A stretch of DNA of 64,000 nucleotides from Halanaerobiales bacterium (GCA_018334565.1 JAGXLU010000002.1:53806-117805), one strand, 5' to 3'; positions 41,240-52,103 are shown, counted from the stretch's first letter. Notes: generated from the sequence alone by a model not told the origin. Program-made: numbers and translations.

Positions 41240-41755
41240 ATGGAAAAAGGATATATCCATGTTTATACTGGAAATGGTAAAGGGAAAACGACTGCTTCTT
41301 TAGGGCTTGCTTTAAGGTCGGTATGTGCTGGTAATAAAGTTTTTATGGGACAGTTCGTTAAAAATATGAAGTATAATGAAGCCCGGGCGGGTAATTATTT
41401 ACCTAATTTTAAAATTGAACAATTTGGAGAGGGGTGCTTTTTTGATAGAAAGCCTGTTCAAAAAGATATTGAGGCTGCGAAAAGGGGCTTAAAAAAAATA
41501 GAAGAGATATTAAAAAAAGGCGAATATGATCTAGTTATCATGGATGAAATAAATATTGCTACTCACTATAATTTACTGTCTCCGGATAGGGTTCTACAGG
41601 TTATAAAACAGAGAAAAGAAAATGTTGAAGTAGTTTTAACCGGTCGTTATGCCTCTGATCTTATAATTCGAGAGGCAAATTTAGTCACAGAGATGAAAGA
41701 AATCAAGCATTATTATACTCAGGGAGTTAAAGCACGTGACGGGATTGAAAGATAA
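41240..41755 (+). CDS. cobO: Cob(I)yrinic acid a,c-diamide adenosyltransferase (CobA/BtuR type)
   Basis: IHVYTGNGKGKTTASLGLALR; VIMDEINIA; VLTGRYA. Confidence 0.95.
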   Translation: MEKGYIHVYTGNGKGKTTASLGLALRSVCAGNKVFMGQFVKNMKYNEARAGNYLPNFKIEQFGEGCFFDRKPVQKDIEAAKRGLKKIEEILKKGEYDLVIMDEINIATHYNLLSPDRVLQVIKQRKENVEVVLTGRYASDLIIREANLVTEMKEIKHYYTQGVKARDGIER

Positions 41756-41776
41756 ATAAAATATTTAAGGTGTGGT

Positions 41777-42460
41777 TTGATGAATTTAGCTATTTTTGAT
41801 TTCAATGGTACCATATTTCCCAAAGAGACGATCCCCTTTCTTTTAAAGACCTGGAAAAAACTGAATTATTCAAAATACAGGCTCTACAAATTATATATAT
41901 GCCTATCCCCTTTAATTGTAAAATACAAATATCCTTTTTTAACGAGTTTGAGTAAAGAGGAAATGAAGATGAGGTTCATGTATGGGTTCCCTGAAATTTT
42001 TGCTAAAATGTCGGAAGATGAAATTGATAGCTATTTTTTTAAGGCGGAACAAAAAGCAGAACAGTATTATAATACTTTAGTTATTGAAGAAATAGAAAAA
42101 TTAAAAAAAAGAGATTTTAAACTGATCTTACTATCAGGTGCATTTATTGAATTATTAGATTATGTGGGTGACAGGTTTGGTTTTGATGAGGTGATCGGAA
42201 GTACTATTATTACAGACCGTAGAGATGGATTACATGATTTATCTGTCTTAAGTGGTTCGAAAAAGATAAACGCATTAAAGAAGAAATACAGTTTGCATGA
42301 TATTGATTGGGATAGTTCCTATGCCTTTGCAGATAGTATCGATGATCTGCAATTACTACTAACTGTTGGTAATCCGGTTGCTGTAGAACCGGATCAATAT
42401 TTGCTACAGGAAGCTGAAAAAAATAATTGGAGAGTAATAAATAACAAACGGGAGATTTAA
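41777..42460 (+). CDS. HAD-IB family phosphatase
   Basis: LAIFDFNGTIFPKET; LLSGAFIELLDYV; YAFADSIDDLQLL. Confidence 0.88.
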   Translation: MMNLAIFDFNGTIFPKETIPFLLKTWKKLNYSKYRLYKLYICLSPLIVKYKYPFLTSLSKEEMKMRFMYGFPEIFAKMSEDEIDSYFFKAEQKAEQYYNTLVIEEIEKLKKRDFKLILLSGAFIELLDYVGDRFGFDEVIGSTIITDRRDGLHDLSVLSGSKKINALKKKYSLHDIDWDSSYAFADSIDDLQLLLTVGNPVAVEPDQYLLQEAEKNNWRVINNKREI

Positions 42461-42462
42461 AT

Positions 42463-42705
42463 ATGCATTATGTATATATAGTAAGATGTTCAGACAACAC
42501 TTATTATACCGGTTATACAAATAATTTAAAACGCAGAATCAATATGCATAATAATGGTGAAGGTGCTAAATATACGAAAGGGCGCAGGCCGGTTGAGCTG
42601 GTTTATGCAAAAGAATATGATTCAAAAAGCAAAGCAATGCAAAAAGAATATCAAATAAAACAAATGCCGAGAGAAAAGAAGATAAAATTAATCGAAGAAA
42701 GGTAA
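42463..42705 (+). CDS. GIY-YIG nuclease family protein (UPF0213)
   Basis: YVYIVRCSDNTYYTGYTNNLKRRINMHN. Confidence 0.97.
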   Translation: MHYVYIVRCSDNTYYTGYTNNLKRRINMHNNGEGAKYTKGRRPVELVYAKEYDSKSKAMQKEYQIKQMPREKKIKLIEER

Positions 42706-42805
42706 ATAAGTTTTATATTTAAGAATATAATTGAAGATCTTGTAATTATATCTATTATTAATAATTTAATATAATTGTAAATTCAAGCCTAAGGAGGTTC
42801 TCTCT

Positions 42806-43051
42806 ATGAATGAATACAAAAAGATATTGATTTTAGACAATGAAATTGAGGCCAATATTATGGAAGATATCTTAAAAGAACGAGAAATACCTCATATAAT
42901 CCAATCTTACCATGTTCCCGGATATGATGGTGTTTTCCAATTCCACATGGGCTGGGGTCACATCGAAGCAAGTCAAGAAAATAAACAAGAAATACTAAAG
43001 ATATATGAAGATGTAAAAAACAGTTCAAAAGATACAAATCAAAAAAGATGA
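42806..43051 (+). CDS. DUF2007-like small protein
   Basis: ILDNEIEANIMEDILKEREIPHIIQS...; RBS AAGGAGG. Confidence 0.65.
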   Translation: MNEYKKILILDNEIEANIMEDILKEREIPHIIQSYHVPGYDGVFQFHMGWGHIEASQENKQEILKIYEDVKNSSKDTNQKR

Positions 43052-43243
43052 AAAATTGAGCAAGATCAACTTAAGTTTAATTGAATAAGCTGTTAAATTT
43101 TAAAAATTATTTTATCTGTGTTCGGGTTTGCATATATAAGTTTTGTTTAATAATCCTAATTCACATAATTTCACATTATTTTGTGATATTTATTTGATAA
43201 TTATAAAATAATATTACCTTAATAGAGTGGCGGGAGGAAGAAA

Positions 43244-44308
43244 ATGAGAAAAAGAATTACTGTTTTATCAATGACCTTATTAACAATTGTGGTTTTAACA
43301 CCAACGATTTTTGCCGATACTATTAATCTTAACTTAGAAAAAGCTTATCAGATGACCCTAGAGGATAATATTTCTTTAAAGATAGCACAAAAGAATTTAA
43401 AGAATAAAGAAATTCAGTACAAAAAAAGTAATGCACAAAATCTCTTAAATCAATCCAATTACAGTGAAATATCAGCTGAATATAATTTATTGGCAGCTAA
43501 AAAGAATTATATAGATACCGCCAACAACCTATTGAAGCAGACTTTACAGCAGTACGGTAATATTTTAATAACAGAAAAGAATATCGAGACATATAAAAAG
43601 CAGATCACCTTAAACAAAAAGCTGCTGGATGAAGTAAAAGCCCAGTATAATGTAGGTGAAAAAAGTCAACTGGATATATTAGATCAACAGATAAAGTTAA
43701 ATGATTTTATACAGGAGAAAAATCAGTTAGAAAATGAATATGAACATTTAAAAACTAAGTTTAAACAACAGTTAGGTTTAAATAGGGAAACGAGTATCAA
43801 TCTTAAAGAATTACTTGAACCGGAGTATATAAATTTAAGTGAAGAGGAAATTATAAACAGTGCATTAAATAATAACTTGAATAGTAAATTAAATGAATTA
43901 AATCTGCAGCTGGCTCAAATTGATTATAAGAAAAAGGAAGTAGTTTCTTCTTCAGAGATGGATATAAACATTGCTAAAAATATGGTAGATGTCGCTGAGT
44001 TTGAAATTGAAAAAAGCGAACAGGAAATAAAAAATCAGGCCCGCGATTTCTATAATCAGATTAATAATACTAAAAGTAATATCGAACTCCTAAATGATAA
44101 GATCAAACAGTCCAATGATACCTATAATATTTTAAAAGAACAGAATAAATCGGGACTTATCACAGAAAATGATCTTTATCAGGGAGAAATTTCTGTACTA
44201 CAGTCTAACCTGCAGTTGTATAATGCTTATATCAACTATTATCTACAAAAACAAAGTATTGAGCAGTTTATGAACCCGGGAGCAGGGGTGTTAAGAGATG
44301 AGCAATAA
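43244..44308 (+). CDS. TolC-family outer membrane efflux protein (first paralogue)
   Basis: Signal peptide then INLNLEKAYQMTLEDNISLKIAQKNL; heptad coiled coil; YNVGEKSQLDILDQQIKL. Confidence 0.88.
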   Translation: MRKRITVLSMTLLTIVVLTPTIFADTINLNLEKAYQMTLEDNISLKIAQKNLKNKEIQYKKSNAQNLLNQSNYSEISAEYNLLAAKKNYIDTANNLLKQTLQQYGNILITEKNIETYKKQITLNKKLLDEVKAQYNVGEKSQLDILDQQIKLNDFIQEKNQLENEYEHLKTKFKQQLGLNRETSINLKELLEPEYINLSEEEIINSALNNNLNSKLNELNLQLAQIDYKKKEVVSSSEMDINIAKNMVDVAEFEIEKSEQEIKNQARDFYNQINNTKSNIELLNDKIKQSNDTYNILKEQNKSGLITENDLYQGEISVLQSNLQLYNAYINYYLQKQSIEQFMNPGAGVLRDEQ

Positions 44309-45689
44309 AAAACATCGGGTTATATTATCTGTAGTACTATTTATAGTTATATTATTAGCCTCTACAGCTGTGAAAGCTGCTGACTCTGATTTAAAAAAGC
44401 TGTTTACAACAGGACTTGATAATAATTTGGACATCGTCAAATTAGAAAATGAAATATCAACCTTAAAAAGGAATTTACAATTAAACAAAGCCAGAACTGA
44501 CTGGCAGGTAGATGTAGGTGTTAATAAATTAATAGTTGAAGACGATTCCCCTGTATCGATGAACAGTGATAAAATAGATTTGTCTACCAATAAAAACTTT
44601 CTAAATGATAAAATCAATTTTAGCACAAACGCTAGCTATGATTTTGATGGAACTGAGATCATATATGGAGTTAATCTTAATATTAATCTTTTTCCCAATA
44701 TTCCATCTAAGAGTATAAAGAATTTGATGAATTTAAATAACCAGCTAAATACTAAATTAAAAGAGCTTTATAGCAAAAAAGCCAAACTTGTTAAGGACTG
44801 GCTGGAGAAATACTTACAGTTGGTTAATTTGGATGAGAACATTGATATATTAAATCAAAGGTTAAAGATAGCCAAAGATAATTATACAGAAATACAGCAG
44901 AGCATAGAAATTGATGAAGCAGGCCAGCAAAAATTGTGGGAAGCAGAACTAATATTAAAAGATGCTGAATATAATCTTACAGATAGTCATCAGCAGTTTA
45001 ATCAATTAAAGAAAACCTTATTAGTTGCTCTCCAGTTAGACCAGGAAACAGAACTAATTTTAAACCGAGATGACAGTATTTTAATAAAGTTAAGAGAGTT
45101 GACAGAGGTTGTTAATATAGATAATATCGACAGGGAACAAATCCTTGCTCAAATAGTAAAAACAAGCAGTCAATTTGCAGCCAATGTTAGCCAAAATGAG
45201 TATTTAAAACAGGAACTTAAATGGTTAAAAAAGGAAGAGGCTCCAGAAATAACGCTCCAGAACAATTATAATAGCGAAAGAGAGTTTTCTGCTACACTTA
45301 ATGTAAACTATAATTTATTTGATAGCGGCATACAGGATATGCAAAAAGAAAATAAGAGGCTGGAAATAGTTAATAATGAGATCACTTTTGAACAACTTTA
45401 TGAACAATCAACCAACCGTTTGGATAATATAATAAACCAAATAGAATTAGCTAATTTAAATTTAAAAAGAAAACAGTTAAAATACGATAAAGCAGTTCAT
45501 AACAGTCTGATTGCCTCCCGTCAGTATGAAGCAGGTGCAGTCGAAAAAGAGGTCCTAAAAAATAGTCTATTATCTGAGAATTCATCTTTAGCAGCACTTA
45601 ATGGAGCATACGATAATGTATTTTTAAATAAACTGGATATTTTAATATTGACACAACCTGATGAAATCATCAAGGAGGTAACCAAATAA
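44298..45689 (+). CDS. TolC-family outer membrane efflux protein (second paralogue)
   Basis: Signal peptide; coiled-coil helices; ATLNVNYNLFDSGIQDMQKENKRLEI; overlaps previous gene by 11 bp. Confidence 0.86.
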   Translation: MSNKKHRVILSVVLFIVILLASTAVKAADSDLKKLFTTGLDNNLDIVKLENEISTLKRNLQLNKARTDWQVDVGVNKLIVEDDSPVSMNSDKIDLSTNKNFLNDKINFSTNASYDFDGTEIIYGVNLNINLFPNIPSKSIKNLMNLNNQLNTKLKELYSKKAKLVKDWLEKYLQLVNLDENIDILNQRLKIAKDNYTEIQQSIEIDEAGQQKLWEAELILKDAEYNLTDSHQQFNQLKKTLLVALQLDQETELILNRDDSILIKLRELTEVVNIDNIDREQILAQIVKTSSQFAANVSQNEYLKQELKWLKKEEAPEITLQNNYNSEREFSATLNVNYNLFDSGIQDMQKENKRLEIVNNEITFEQLYEQSTNRLDNIINQIELANLNLKRKQLKYDKAVHNSLIASRQYEAGAVEKEVLKNSLLSENSSLAALNGAYDNVFLNKLDILILTQPDEIIKEVTK

Positions 45690-46723
45690 TGAAAAAGATC
45701 CTGTTAATTACAGCAGCAGTTATCATAATAGCAGTAGGTGGATACTTTGGTTACAGCAGATTTTTTGCAGAAGATTCTACAGAAAACGCCATTAAGATTA
45801 CCCAACAAAATATCTATAAGGTAAAAACAGGTACTTTAAAAAATACCATCTCAGTTAGTGGTAATATATATCCAATTGAAGAACAGGGTTTAACATTTTC
45901 TACTTCTGGGAAGATAGAGTCCGTTAATATTGAAGATGGTGACAGTGTTTTAGAGGATGATATATTGATAGAATTAAAGAATAATCAGGCACAGCTAGAG
46001 TATTTTAGAGCTGAAAATAATTATAATAATGCTAAAATAAACGGTTCACCCAATGCGGTTAAAGAAGCAGAATTGAACTATGAAATCTCTAAAGAAAACT
46101 TAGAGAATACTAAGTTAGAAGCCCCCTACTCCGGAGTAATTACAGAGCTGTTAGTGCAAACAGGAGATTATATAAATAGTGGTCAAAGTGTGGCAACTTT
46201 AATTGACAACTCATCCTATGAAGTAAAGGCAAACATTGATGAAAGTGATTTAGCCGATTTAAAGATCGGCCAGGATGTTGAAATTAGCATGGAGGCTTTA
46301 CCCGGGCAACAGCTAACAGGTAAATTAACGGAGATTAGTTCACAGGCAGTGAGCAACAGTGGGGTTGTAACAATTCCAATAACAATATTGATTGATGAAA
46401 TTTTTGACTCCTTTAAACCCGGGTTATCAGCCGATATGGAGATTATAGTAGATAAAATGGAAGATCAAGTGATTATACCATTAACTGCGATCCTCTCTCA
46501 AAAGGGGAAAAAGATGGTGCAAAAAGTAGTTGATGATCAAATAGAGATGACAGAAATAGACACGGGATTAACAGATGGATTAAAGGTAGCTGTATTGTCC
46601 GGTTTAAGTAGTGGAGATACAATTATTTTAAATATTGCAGCTACAGTTAATTCTGAGCTGTCAAACACAGGATTTATGCCTGCCGGTCGTGGAATGAACG
46701 GCCCTCCAGGTGGTGACAAATAA
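45689..46723 (+). CDS. Efflux RND/MacA-type periplasmic adaptor (HlyD family)
   Basis: [63 protein letters not shown]. Confidence 0.95.
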   Translation: MKKILLITAAVIIIAVGGYFGYSRFFAEDSTENAIKITQQNIYKVKTGTLKNTISVSGNIYPIEEQGLTFSTSGKIESVNIEDGDSVLEDDILIELKNNQAQLEYFRAENNYNNAKINGSPNAVKEAELNYEISKENLENTKLEAPYSGVITELLVQTGDYINSGQSVATLIDNSSYEVKANIDESDLADLKIGQDVEISMEALPGQQLTGKLTEISSQAVSNSGVVTIPITILIDEIFDSFKPGLSADMEIIVDKMEDQVIIPLTAILSQKGKKMVQKVVDDQIEMTEIDTGLTDGLKVAVLSGLSSGDTIILNIAATVNSELSNTGFMPAGRGMNGPPGGDK

Positions 46724-46724
46724 T

Positions 46725-47399
46725 ATGATAAATATTAAAGATATAGCAAAGACATATCAGAATGGGGAGATAGAAGTACAGGCCTTAAAAGGTGTATCTT
46801 TTGAAATAGAGGAGGGTGAGATGGTTTCGATTATGGGCCCTTCTGGTTCCGGTAAATCGACTTTAATGAATATTTTGGGCTGTTTGGATACGGCAACTTC
46901 AGGATACTACAGTCTTAATGATCAGGATATATCACAGGCTAGTGAAAAAGAACTAGCTTATATAAGAAACAAAGAAGTGGGTTTTGTCTTTCAACAGTTC
47001 AATCTATTAGGGCGTAAAACAGTACTTAGTAATGTTGAAGTTCCATTAATATACAGTGGAGCCAAGAAAAAAAAGAGGATAAAAAGAGCCGAAGATCTTT
47101 TAGTCAAAGTTGGTCTAGGTCACAGAATGAAGCATTATCCCAATGAAATATCAGGTGGTCAAAAGCAGAGAGTTGCAATAGCAAGGGCTTTGGCCAACAA
47201 TCCTTCTCTGGTTCTGGCAGATGAGCCGACCGGTAATCTGGATACGAACACAGGTGAGGAGATCATGGACTTATTTCAGCAGTTAAACGATCAGGGCCAT
47301 ACCATTATACTTGTTACACATGAGCATAATATTGCTGCTTATGCTGAAAGAACGATTGAATTGATTGACGGCCGTATTCAGCGAGATGTGGTAGCATGA
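46725..47399 (+). CDS. ABC transporter ATP-binding protein (MacB/LolD type)
   Basis: [61 protein letters not shown]. Confidence 0.97.
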   Translation: MINIKDIAKTYQNGEIEVQALKGVSFEIEEGEMVSIMGPSGSGKSTLMNILGCLDTATSGYYSLNDQDISQASEKELAYIRNKEVGFVFQQFNLLGRKTVLSNVEVPLIYSGAKKKKRIKRAEDLLVKVGLGHRMKHYPNEISGGQKQRVAIARALANNPSLVLADEPTGNLDTNTGEEIMDLFQQLNDQGHTIILVTHEHNIAAYAERTIELIDGRIQRDVVA

Positions 47400-48607
47400 T
47401 ATTTGAAACCTTCAAAATTGCTATTCAGAGTCTATTTGCAAATAAGCTGAGAACCCTCTTATCGATGTTAGGTATCATTATTGGAGTTGCTGCAGTGATT
47501 GCTGTGGTATCTATTGCATCAGGTTCACAGGCCCAGATCACGTCACAAATTTCTGATTTAGGTTCAAATCTAATTAATATTTCACCCGGAATAAGCAGTG
47601 GAGCAGGTGGTCAAATAAGTCGTACTTCTGCTGATATATTTACGCTTGATCTGGGTAAGCACATTGAAGAAAATAGTCCTAATGTAAAGAGGGTTGTCCC
47701 TACAAGCAGTGCCAATGGTTTGTTGATTAAATCCAATAATAATTATAGGGCTACTATTGTGGGTACAGAGGCTGACTATCAGGTTATTAATAAATATTAC
47801 CCAGCCAAAGGTATATTTTTCTCTCATTATGATGTTGATAACAGTACAGAAGTTATTGTTCTCGGGACAGATCTGGTAGAGGAATTATTTCCTGATTCAG
47901 AGCCCTTAGGACAATCAGTCAAGTTCAATATAAATAGCAGCACACAGGTTTTTAGAGTGATCGGTGTTATGGAAGATAAAGCCAGAGGTCTGATTGGTGA
48001 TTTAAACAGTCAGGCTTATATTCCGATAACAACATTTATGAATAAGGTTAGCAATAGCAATTATGTAAGTAACTTTGTTGCCCAGGCTGTTTCCAGCGAA
48101 AATGCTACTATGGCCTTGTATGAAATCGAATATCTTTTGGATAGGTATATTTCTGAAGAGGATGAATATAATATTTTCAGCCAGGACCAATTATTGGATA
48201 CAATTAATAGTGTGACAAACACTTTAAAATTAATGTTAATCGGTATCGCAGGCATATCACTTTTAGTGGGCGGTATTGGTATTATGAATATAATGTTAGT
48301 TTCTGTTACGGAAAGAACCAGAGAAATAGGGATCAGAAAAGCCCTGGGAGCTAAAAAAAGCAATATACTTTTTCAGTTTATCATGGAGGCCTTAGCCTTA
48401 AGTAGTGTGGGCGGTATTATAGGTATTTTTTTAGGTGGTCTGGCTTCGTATTCAATATCTCAAATTGGAGGCTGGCCCTTTGTAATGTCCACACTAACAG
48501 TTTTGATAGCTTTCACATTTTCGCTTTTTGTAGGGATGTTTTTCGGAATTTATCCCGCTTACAGGGCATCTAAATTAAATCCGGTTGATGCACTAAGTTA
48601 TGAATAG
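47396..48607 (+). CDS. ABC transporter permease (MacB/FtsX family)
   Basis: [55 protein letters not shown]. Confidence 0.97.
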   Translation: MIFETFKIAIQSLFANKLRTLLSMLGIIIGVAAVIAVVSIASGSQAQITSQISDLGSNLINISPGISSGAGGQISRTSADIFTLDLGKHIEENSPNVKRVVPTSSANGLLIKSNNNYRATIVGTEADYQVINKYYPAKGIFFSHYDVDNSTEVIVLGTDLVEELFPDSEPLGQSVKFNINSSTQVFRVIGVMEDKARGLIGDLNSQAYIPITTFMNKVSNSNYVSNFVAQAVSSENATMALYEIEYLLDRYISEEDEYNIFSQDQLLDTINSVTNTLKLMLIGIAGISLLVGGIGIMNIMLVSVTERTREIGIRKALGAKKSNILFQFIMEALALSSVGGIIGIFLGGLASYSISQIGGWPFVMSTLTVLIAFTFSLFVGMFFGIYPAYRASKLNPVDALSYE

Positions 48608-48644
48608 CCGATAATAATAATAAATCTTTTTGGAAGGTGTAAAT

Positions 48645-49322
48645 ATGTCTTATAAAGTATATCTTGTAGAGGATGATAAGAGCCTAAATAAAATATTAAC
48701 TTCCTATCTTCAAAATGAAGACTGGGCTGTTAAATCTTTTCAAAATGGTTTGTCGGCAAAAAATGCAATAGATGAAAAGCCGGATATCTGGATTTTAGAT
48801 ATTATGCTACCGGACATAGATGGGTTTGAATTAATTGATATCATCAAAGAAAAGTATCCTGATAAACCTGTTATCTTTATCTCAGCCAGAGACCAGGACC
48901 TTGACAGAATTACCGGATTAGAGAAAGGTAGTGATGATTATATTGCCAAGCCCTTTTCCCCTCGTGAATTGGTTATCAGGATAAAAAAAATATTTAAAAG
49001 AATATACGGTAATAACGAGAAAAACAAAAATATTGAATACGGTGAATATGTTATTGACCTTACAGGTAGAGTAGTTAAGAAAAAAGATGATCCAGAAGAA
49101 ATTGTTGATTTAACCTCCCGGGAGTTTGATTTGCTTAGGTATTTTGTTGATAATATTTCACATGCTTTGACCAGGGAACAGATTTTAAATAATGTATGGG
49201 GTATGGATTATTATGGTTCAGATAGAGTTGTGGATGATTTGATTAGAAGATTGAGAAAAAAGCTGCCTGACTTAAAAATTAATACTATATATGGACATGG
49301 TTATAGGCTGGTGGAAAAATGA
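48645..49322 (+). CDS. Response regulator, OmpR/PhoB family
   Basis: VYLVEDDKSLNK; WILDIMLPDIDGFELI; winged-helix C-terminus. Confidence 0.97.
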   Translation: MSYKVYLVEDDKSLNKILTSYLQNEDWAVKSFQNGLSAKNAIDEKPDIWILDIMLPDIDGFELIDIIKEKYPDKPVIFISARDQDLDRITGLEKGSDDYIAKPFSPRELVIRIKKIFKRIYGNNEKNKNIEYGEYVIDLTGRVVKKKDDPEEIVDLTSREFDLLRYFVDNISHALTREQILNNVWGMDYYGSDRVVDDLIRRLRKKLPDLKINTIYGHGYRLVEK

Positions 49323-50686
49323 GTTTTAGACCTAAAAATCTTCCTCTGACATTTCAAATTTGGATTATACTGGGGCTAATACTAGGTGGTATAGCTGTTA
49401 TTATTTCCTTTATTATACCGGTTATTTTGCAGTCTTCTTTTACAAATGAAACCTATGCCCGTCTGGAAGATGCCCAGGAGTATTTAGTTAGGCATGATGA
49501 TATAAAAGAGGAGTTATTCAGCTCTTTTTCTATAGTCCCCGAGAGAAATAAGATGGAAATACCTTCTTTTAGGATAATAAGACATACTGTAATTACAAAA
49601 GAAGGTTTAATGATCAGTGGTTATACTCCTTCTCAATATAATGCATTATTTGTTGAGGGTGCCCTTAACCAGGACTCAAAGTTAAAAAGATATCAAAAAA
49701 TACTTGATGATAAGGAGCTTTTTTATCTGATCAGGGAGATTGAGATCGATAGTACTTCTTTTTATCTGGTTTCTTATATTACGAGTGCTTATCGAGATAA
49801 CCTAGTAGAAATGGTCTTTGATCAGTTATTGAGGGTGTTGTTGATTATTTCTGTAATCACCTGGATAGCTTCTCTACTTCTGGCCCGTTATCTAACCCGA
49901 CCGCTCAAGAAGTTGGAGAGCAAGGTCAAAAATATTGCTAATAAAAAATGGGATGTAGCCGTAGACTTAAACAGAGGAGATGAGATAGGCAGATTGGGTG
50001 AAGCCATAGATTGGATGCGCAGACAACTGATTGCCAGAGACAAAAAACAGCAGGAGTTCTTACAGGAAGCCTCTCATGAACTGAAGACCCCTATTATGGT
50101 TATCAGGAGTTATGTCCAGTCCATGATGGATGGGATAATTCCACAAGAAGATGAATCTGAAACCCTAAAAAATATTGAAGATGAAACCTTTAAGATGGAA
50201 AAAAGAGTCCGTTCTTTACTCAATATAACTAAAATGGATCACCTGGCAAATCAATCACTTAAATTAGAAAAGGTTAATTTGCATGATCTAATTTTAAAGA
50301 AAGTCAATAGATTTGAATGGCGTAATATAGATATAGATTGGGAGTTGAACTTAAATGAGATTATCTGTGATTGTGATAAAGAAAAATTAGAGGTTGTGAT
50401 TGACAATATATTTGATAATCAGTTAAAATATGCGGCTGAAAAGGTTAAGGTAGATCTCTACAAAGAAAATGAAGAAATAATTATCAAGGTATTTAATGAT
50501 GGCCCGCAAATTGAAGAGGATAATGTAGATAATATATTTAAGAAATTTAAAAAAGGCAAAGATGGTGAATTTGGATTAGGACTGGCAATTGCTAAGTTTA
50601 TTATAGAGTTACATGAAGGCAAGATAAGTGTTGAAAATGAAAAAGACGGTGTAAGTTTTTATATAAGAATTCCTCCATATAAATAA
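49319..50686 (+). CDS. Sensor histidine kinase with HAMP domain
   Basis: LLARYLTRPLKKLESKVKNIANKKWD HAMP; EASHELKTPIMVIRSYVQSMMDG; FGLGLAIAKFIIELHEG. Confidence 0.97.
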   Translation: MSFRPKNLPLTFQIWIILGLILGGIAVIISFIIPVILQSSFTNETYARLEDAQEYLVRHDDIKEELFSSFSIVPERNKMEIPSFRIIRHTVITKEGLMISGYTPSQYNALFVEGALNQDSKLKRYQKILDDKELFYLIREIEIDSTSFYLVSYITSAYRDNLVEMVFDQLLRVLLIISVITWIASLLLARYLTRPLKKLESKVKNIANKKWDVAVDLNRGDEIGRLGEAIDWMRRQLIARDKKQQEFLQEASHELKTPIMVIRSYVQSMMDGIIPQEDESETLKNIEDETFKMEKRVRSLLNITKMDHLANQSLKLEKVNLHDLILKKVNRFEWRNIDIDWELNLNEIICDCDKEKLEVVIDNIFDNQLKYAAEKVKVDLYKENEEIIIKVFNDGPQIEEDNVDNIFKKFKKGKDGEFGLGLAIAKFIIELHEGKISVENEKDGVSFYIRIPPYK

Positions 50687-50694
50687 GATAAAGT

Positions 50695-50724
50695 AGTGGC
50701 CGCCGGAAGGCGGTCACTCTTGTT
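50695..50724 (+). terminator. Rho-independent terminator
   Basis: AGTGGCCGCC-GGAA-GGCGGTCACT hairpin then CTTGTT. Confidence 0.7.
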
Positions 50725-51057
50725 AAGATGATGTGCTTTTTAAATAAGTGAAAGTTATATCTGTACTTTAAGAAAAAAGCATAATGATAGTTCATTAAGT
50801 AAAGATTGATATAGTGGTTAACCTTTCCTAAAAATCCTATGAGAAACAGTTAATTAAAAACAATATATGAACTAAAAAATAGGTGGTATGTTGATTTAAA
50901 CAATAAGGACTTTTATTTAAGATCAAGGGCAAATATAAATAATAAAATTATAAATAATAAAGGGTTTTTATTTATTTTTTTTCTTATATATATTATTATA
51001 CACTTAAGAGTTTGTCACTTTAACTAAGACTTTATGAACAAGAGGAGGAGTTAAATA

Positions 51058-51930
51058 TTGATTGAAAAAAGGTTGAAATTAAAGAATAATATAGAAATTA
51101 ATTTAAAAGACAATCAAAAGGATAAACCCGCTCTCCTATTTTTGCATTTTGATTCCGCTAATTTACATATGTGGGATGGGTTGATACCGCATTTTAAAGA
51201 TGATTACAGATTACTTATGCCTGATTTGAGGGGGCATGGTAAATCATCTAAACCGGATCATGGTTATCGTATTGAAGATTTGGCCATAGACATGCAGCTT
51301 TTATTAAAAGAATTAAAAGTTGATAGTTTTTATGTAATCGGAAGTTCAATGGGGGCAGAAGTAGGAACTGTACTGGCAGCTGAGAGTTCAAATAAAGTAA
51401 AAGCCATTATTAATGAAGGAGCTTTATATAAAAAAATTGGCAAAAGTAGTATAAAAAAAGATAATATCGAACAAACAGAGAAGATTAATGAAAAGTTAAA
51501 TGAAATAGATAAAAAAAGAGATGAGTATTATCAAACAGAACAAGAATATATTGAAACCCAGAAAAGGTTTTTCCAGAGGGCAGGTTTGTGGAACGATTAT
51601 TTTGAAACCTATATAGAAAACAATGTTTGTAAAACAGATCAATCCAAATATAGATCATGTCATCCGGTCTATGCTTATAAAGAATATTTAAAAAATTACA
51701 TTAATTTCGATTTTGCAGAGTATTATAAAAAAATCAATTGCCCTGTTCTCTTTTTACCCGATAGATATGAATGGGAAAACGAGAACATAAAAGCATCAAT
51801 TGAATCGTTCGGTAAGTTAGCCGGGCATTATGAAATAAAGATACTAAAGGGATTTATTCACGAGTATGGTTGGATGAATGTGCCGAAAAAATCTGCCCAG
51901 TTGGTTCAAGGCTTTATCAAAAAGTACTGA
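51058..51930 (+). CDS. Alpha/beta hydrolase
   Basis: LLMPDLRGHGKSSKPDHGYRIEDLA; VIGSSMGAEVG nucleophile elbow; TTG start after AGGAGGAG. Confidence 0.92.
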   Translation: MIEKRLKLKNNIEINLKDNQKDKPALLFLHFDSANLHMWDGLIPHFKDDYRLLMPDLRGHGKSSKPDHGYRIEDLAIDMQLLLKELKVDSFYVIGSSMGAEVGTVLAAESSNKVKAIINEGALYKKIGKSSIKKDNIEQTEKINEKLNEIDKKRDEYYQTEQEYIETQKRFFQRAGLWNDYFETYIENNVCKTDQSKYRSCHPVYAYKEYLKNYINFDFAEYYKKINCPVLFLPDRYEWENENIKASIESFGKLAGHYEIKILKGFIHEYGWMNVPKKSAQLVQGFIKKY

Positions 51931-51958
51931 GATATAATATAATTTCATAACTATTATT

Positions 51959-52000
51959 AAGGTCACACGGCATCTCACCGTGTGGCCTTAATTAATTTTA
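51959..52000 (+). terminator. Rho-independent terminator
   Basis: AAGGTCACACGG-catctca-CCGTGTGGCCTT, then TTAATTTTA. Confidence 0.85.
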
Positions 52001-52022
52001 TCAAAAAAAATGAAATAAAGTC

Positions 52023-52079
52023 TTGACAGGGCACAAATCCTATGTTATATTAATAGTGCATTAGTAAAGTAGTGCACTA
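52023..52079 (+). promoter_or_regulatory. Promoter with tandem GntR/YtrA-type operators
   Basis: TTGACA -35 at 52023; AT-rich -10 region; TAGTGCATTA 52054-52063 and perfect palindrome TAGTGCACTA 52070-52079. Confidence 0.75.
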
Positions 52080-52103
52080 AATCAATAAGGAAGGAGGTAG
52101 CAG

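Noticed and set aside
52054-52079. Short direct repeat as part of a repeat array
   Set aside because: Only two copies, placed at a GntR promoter; better explained as operators
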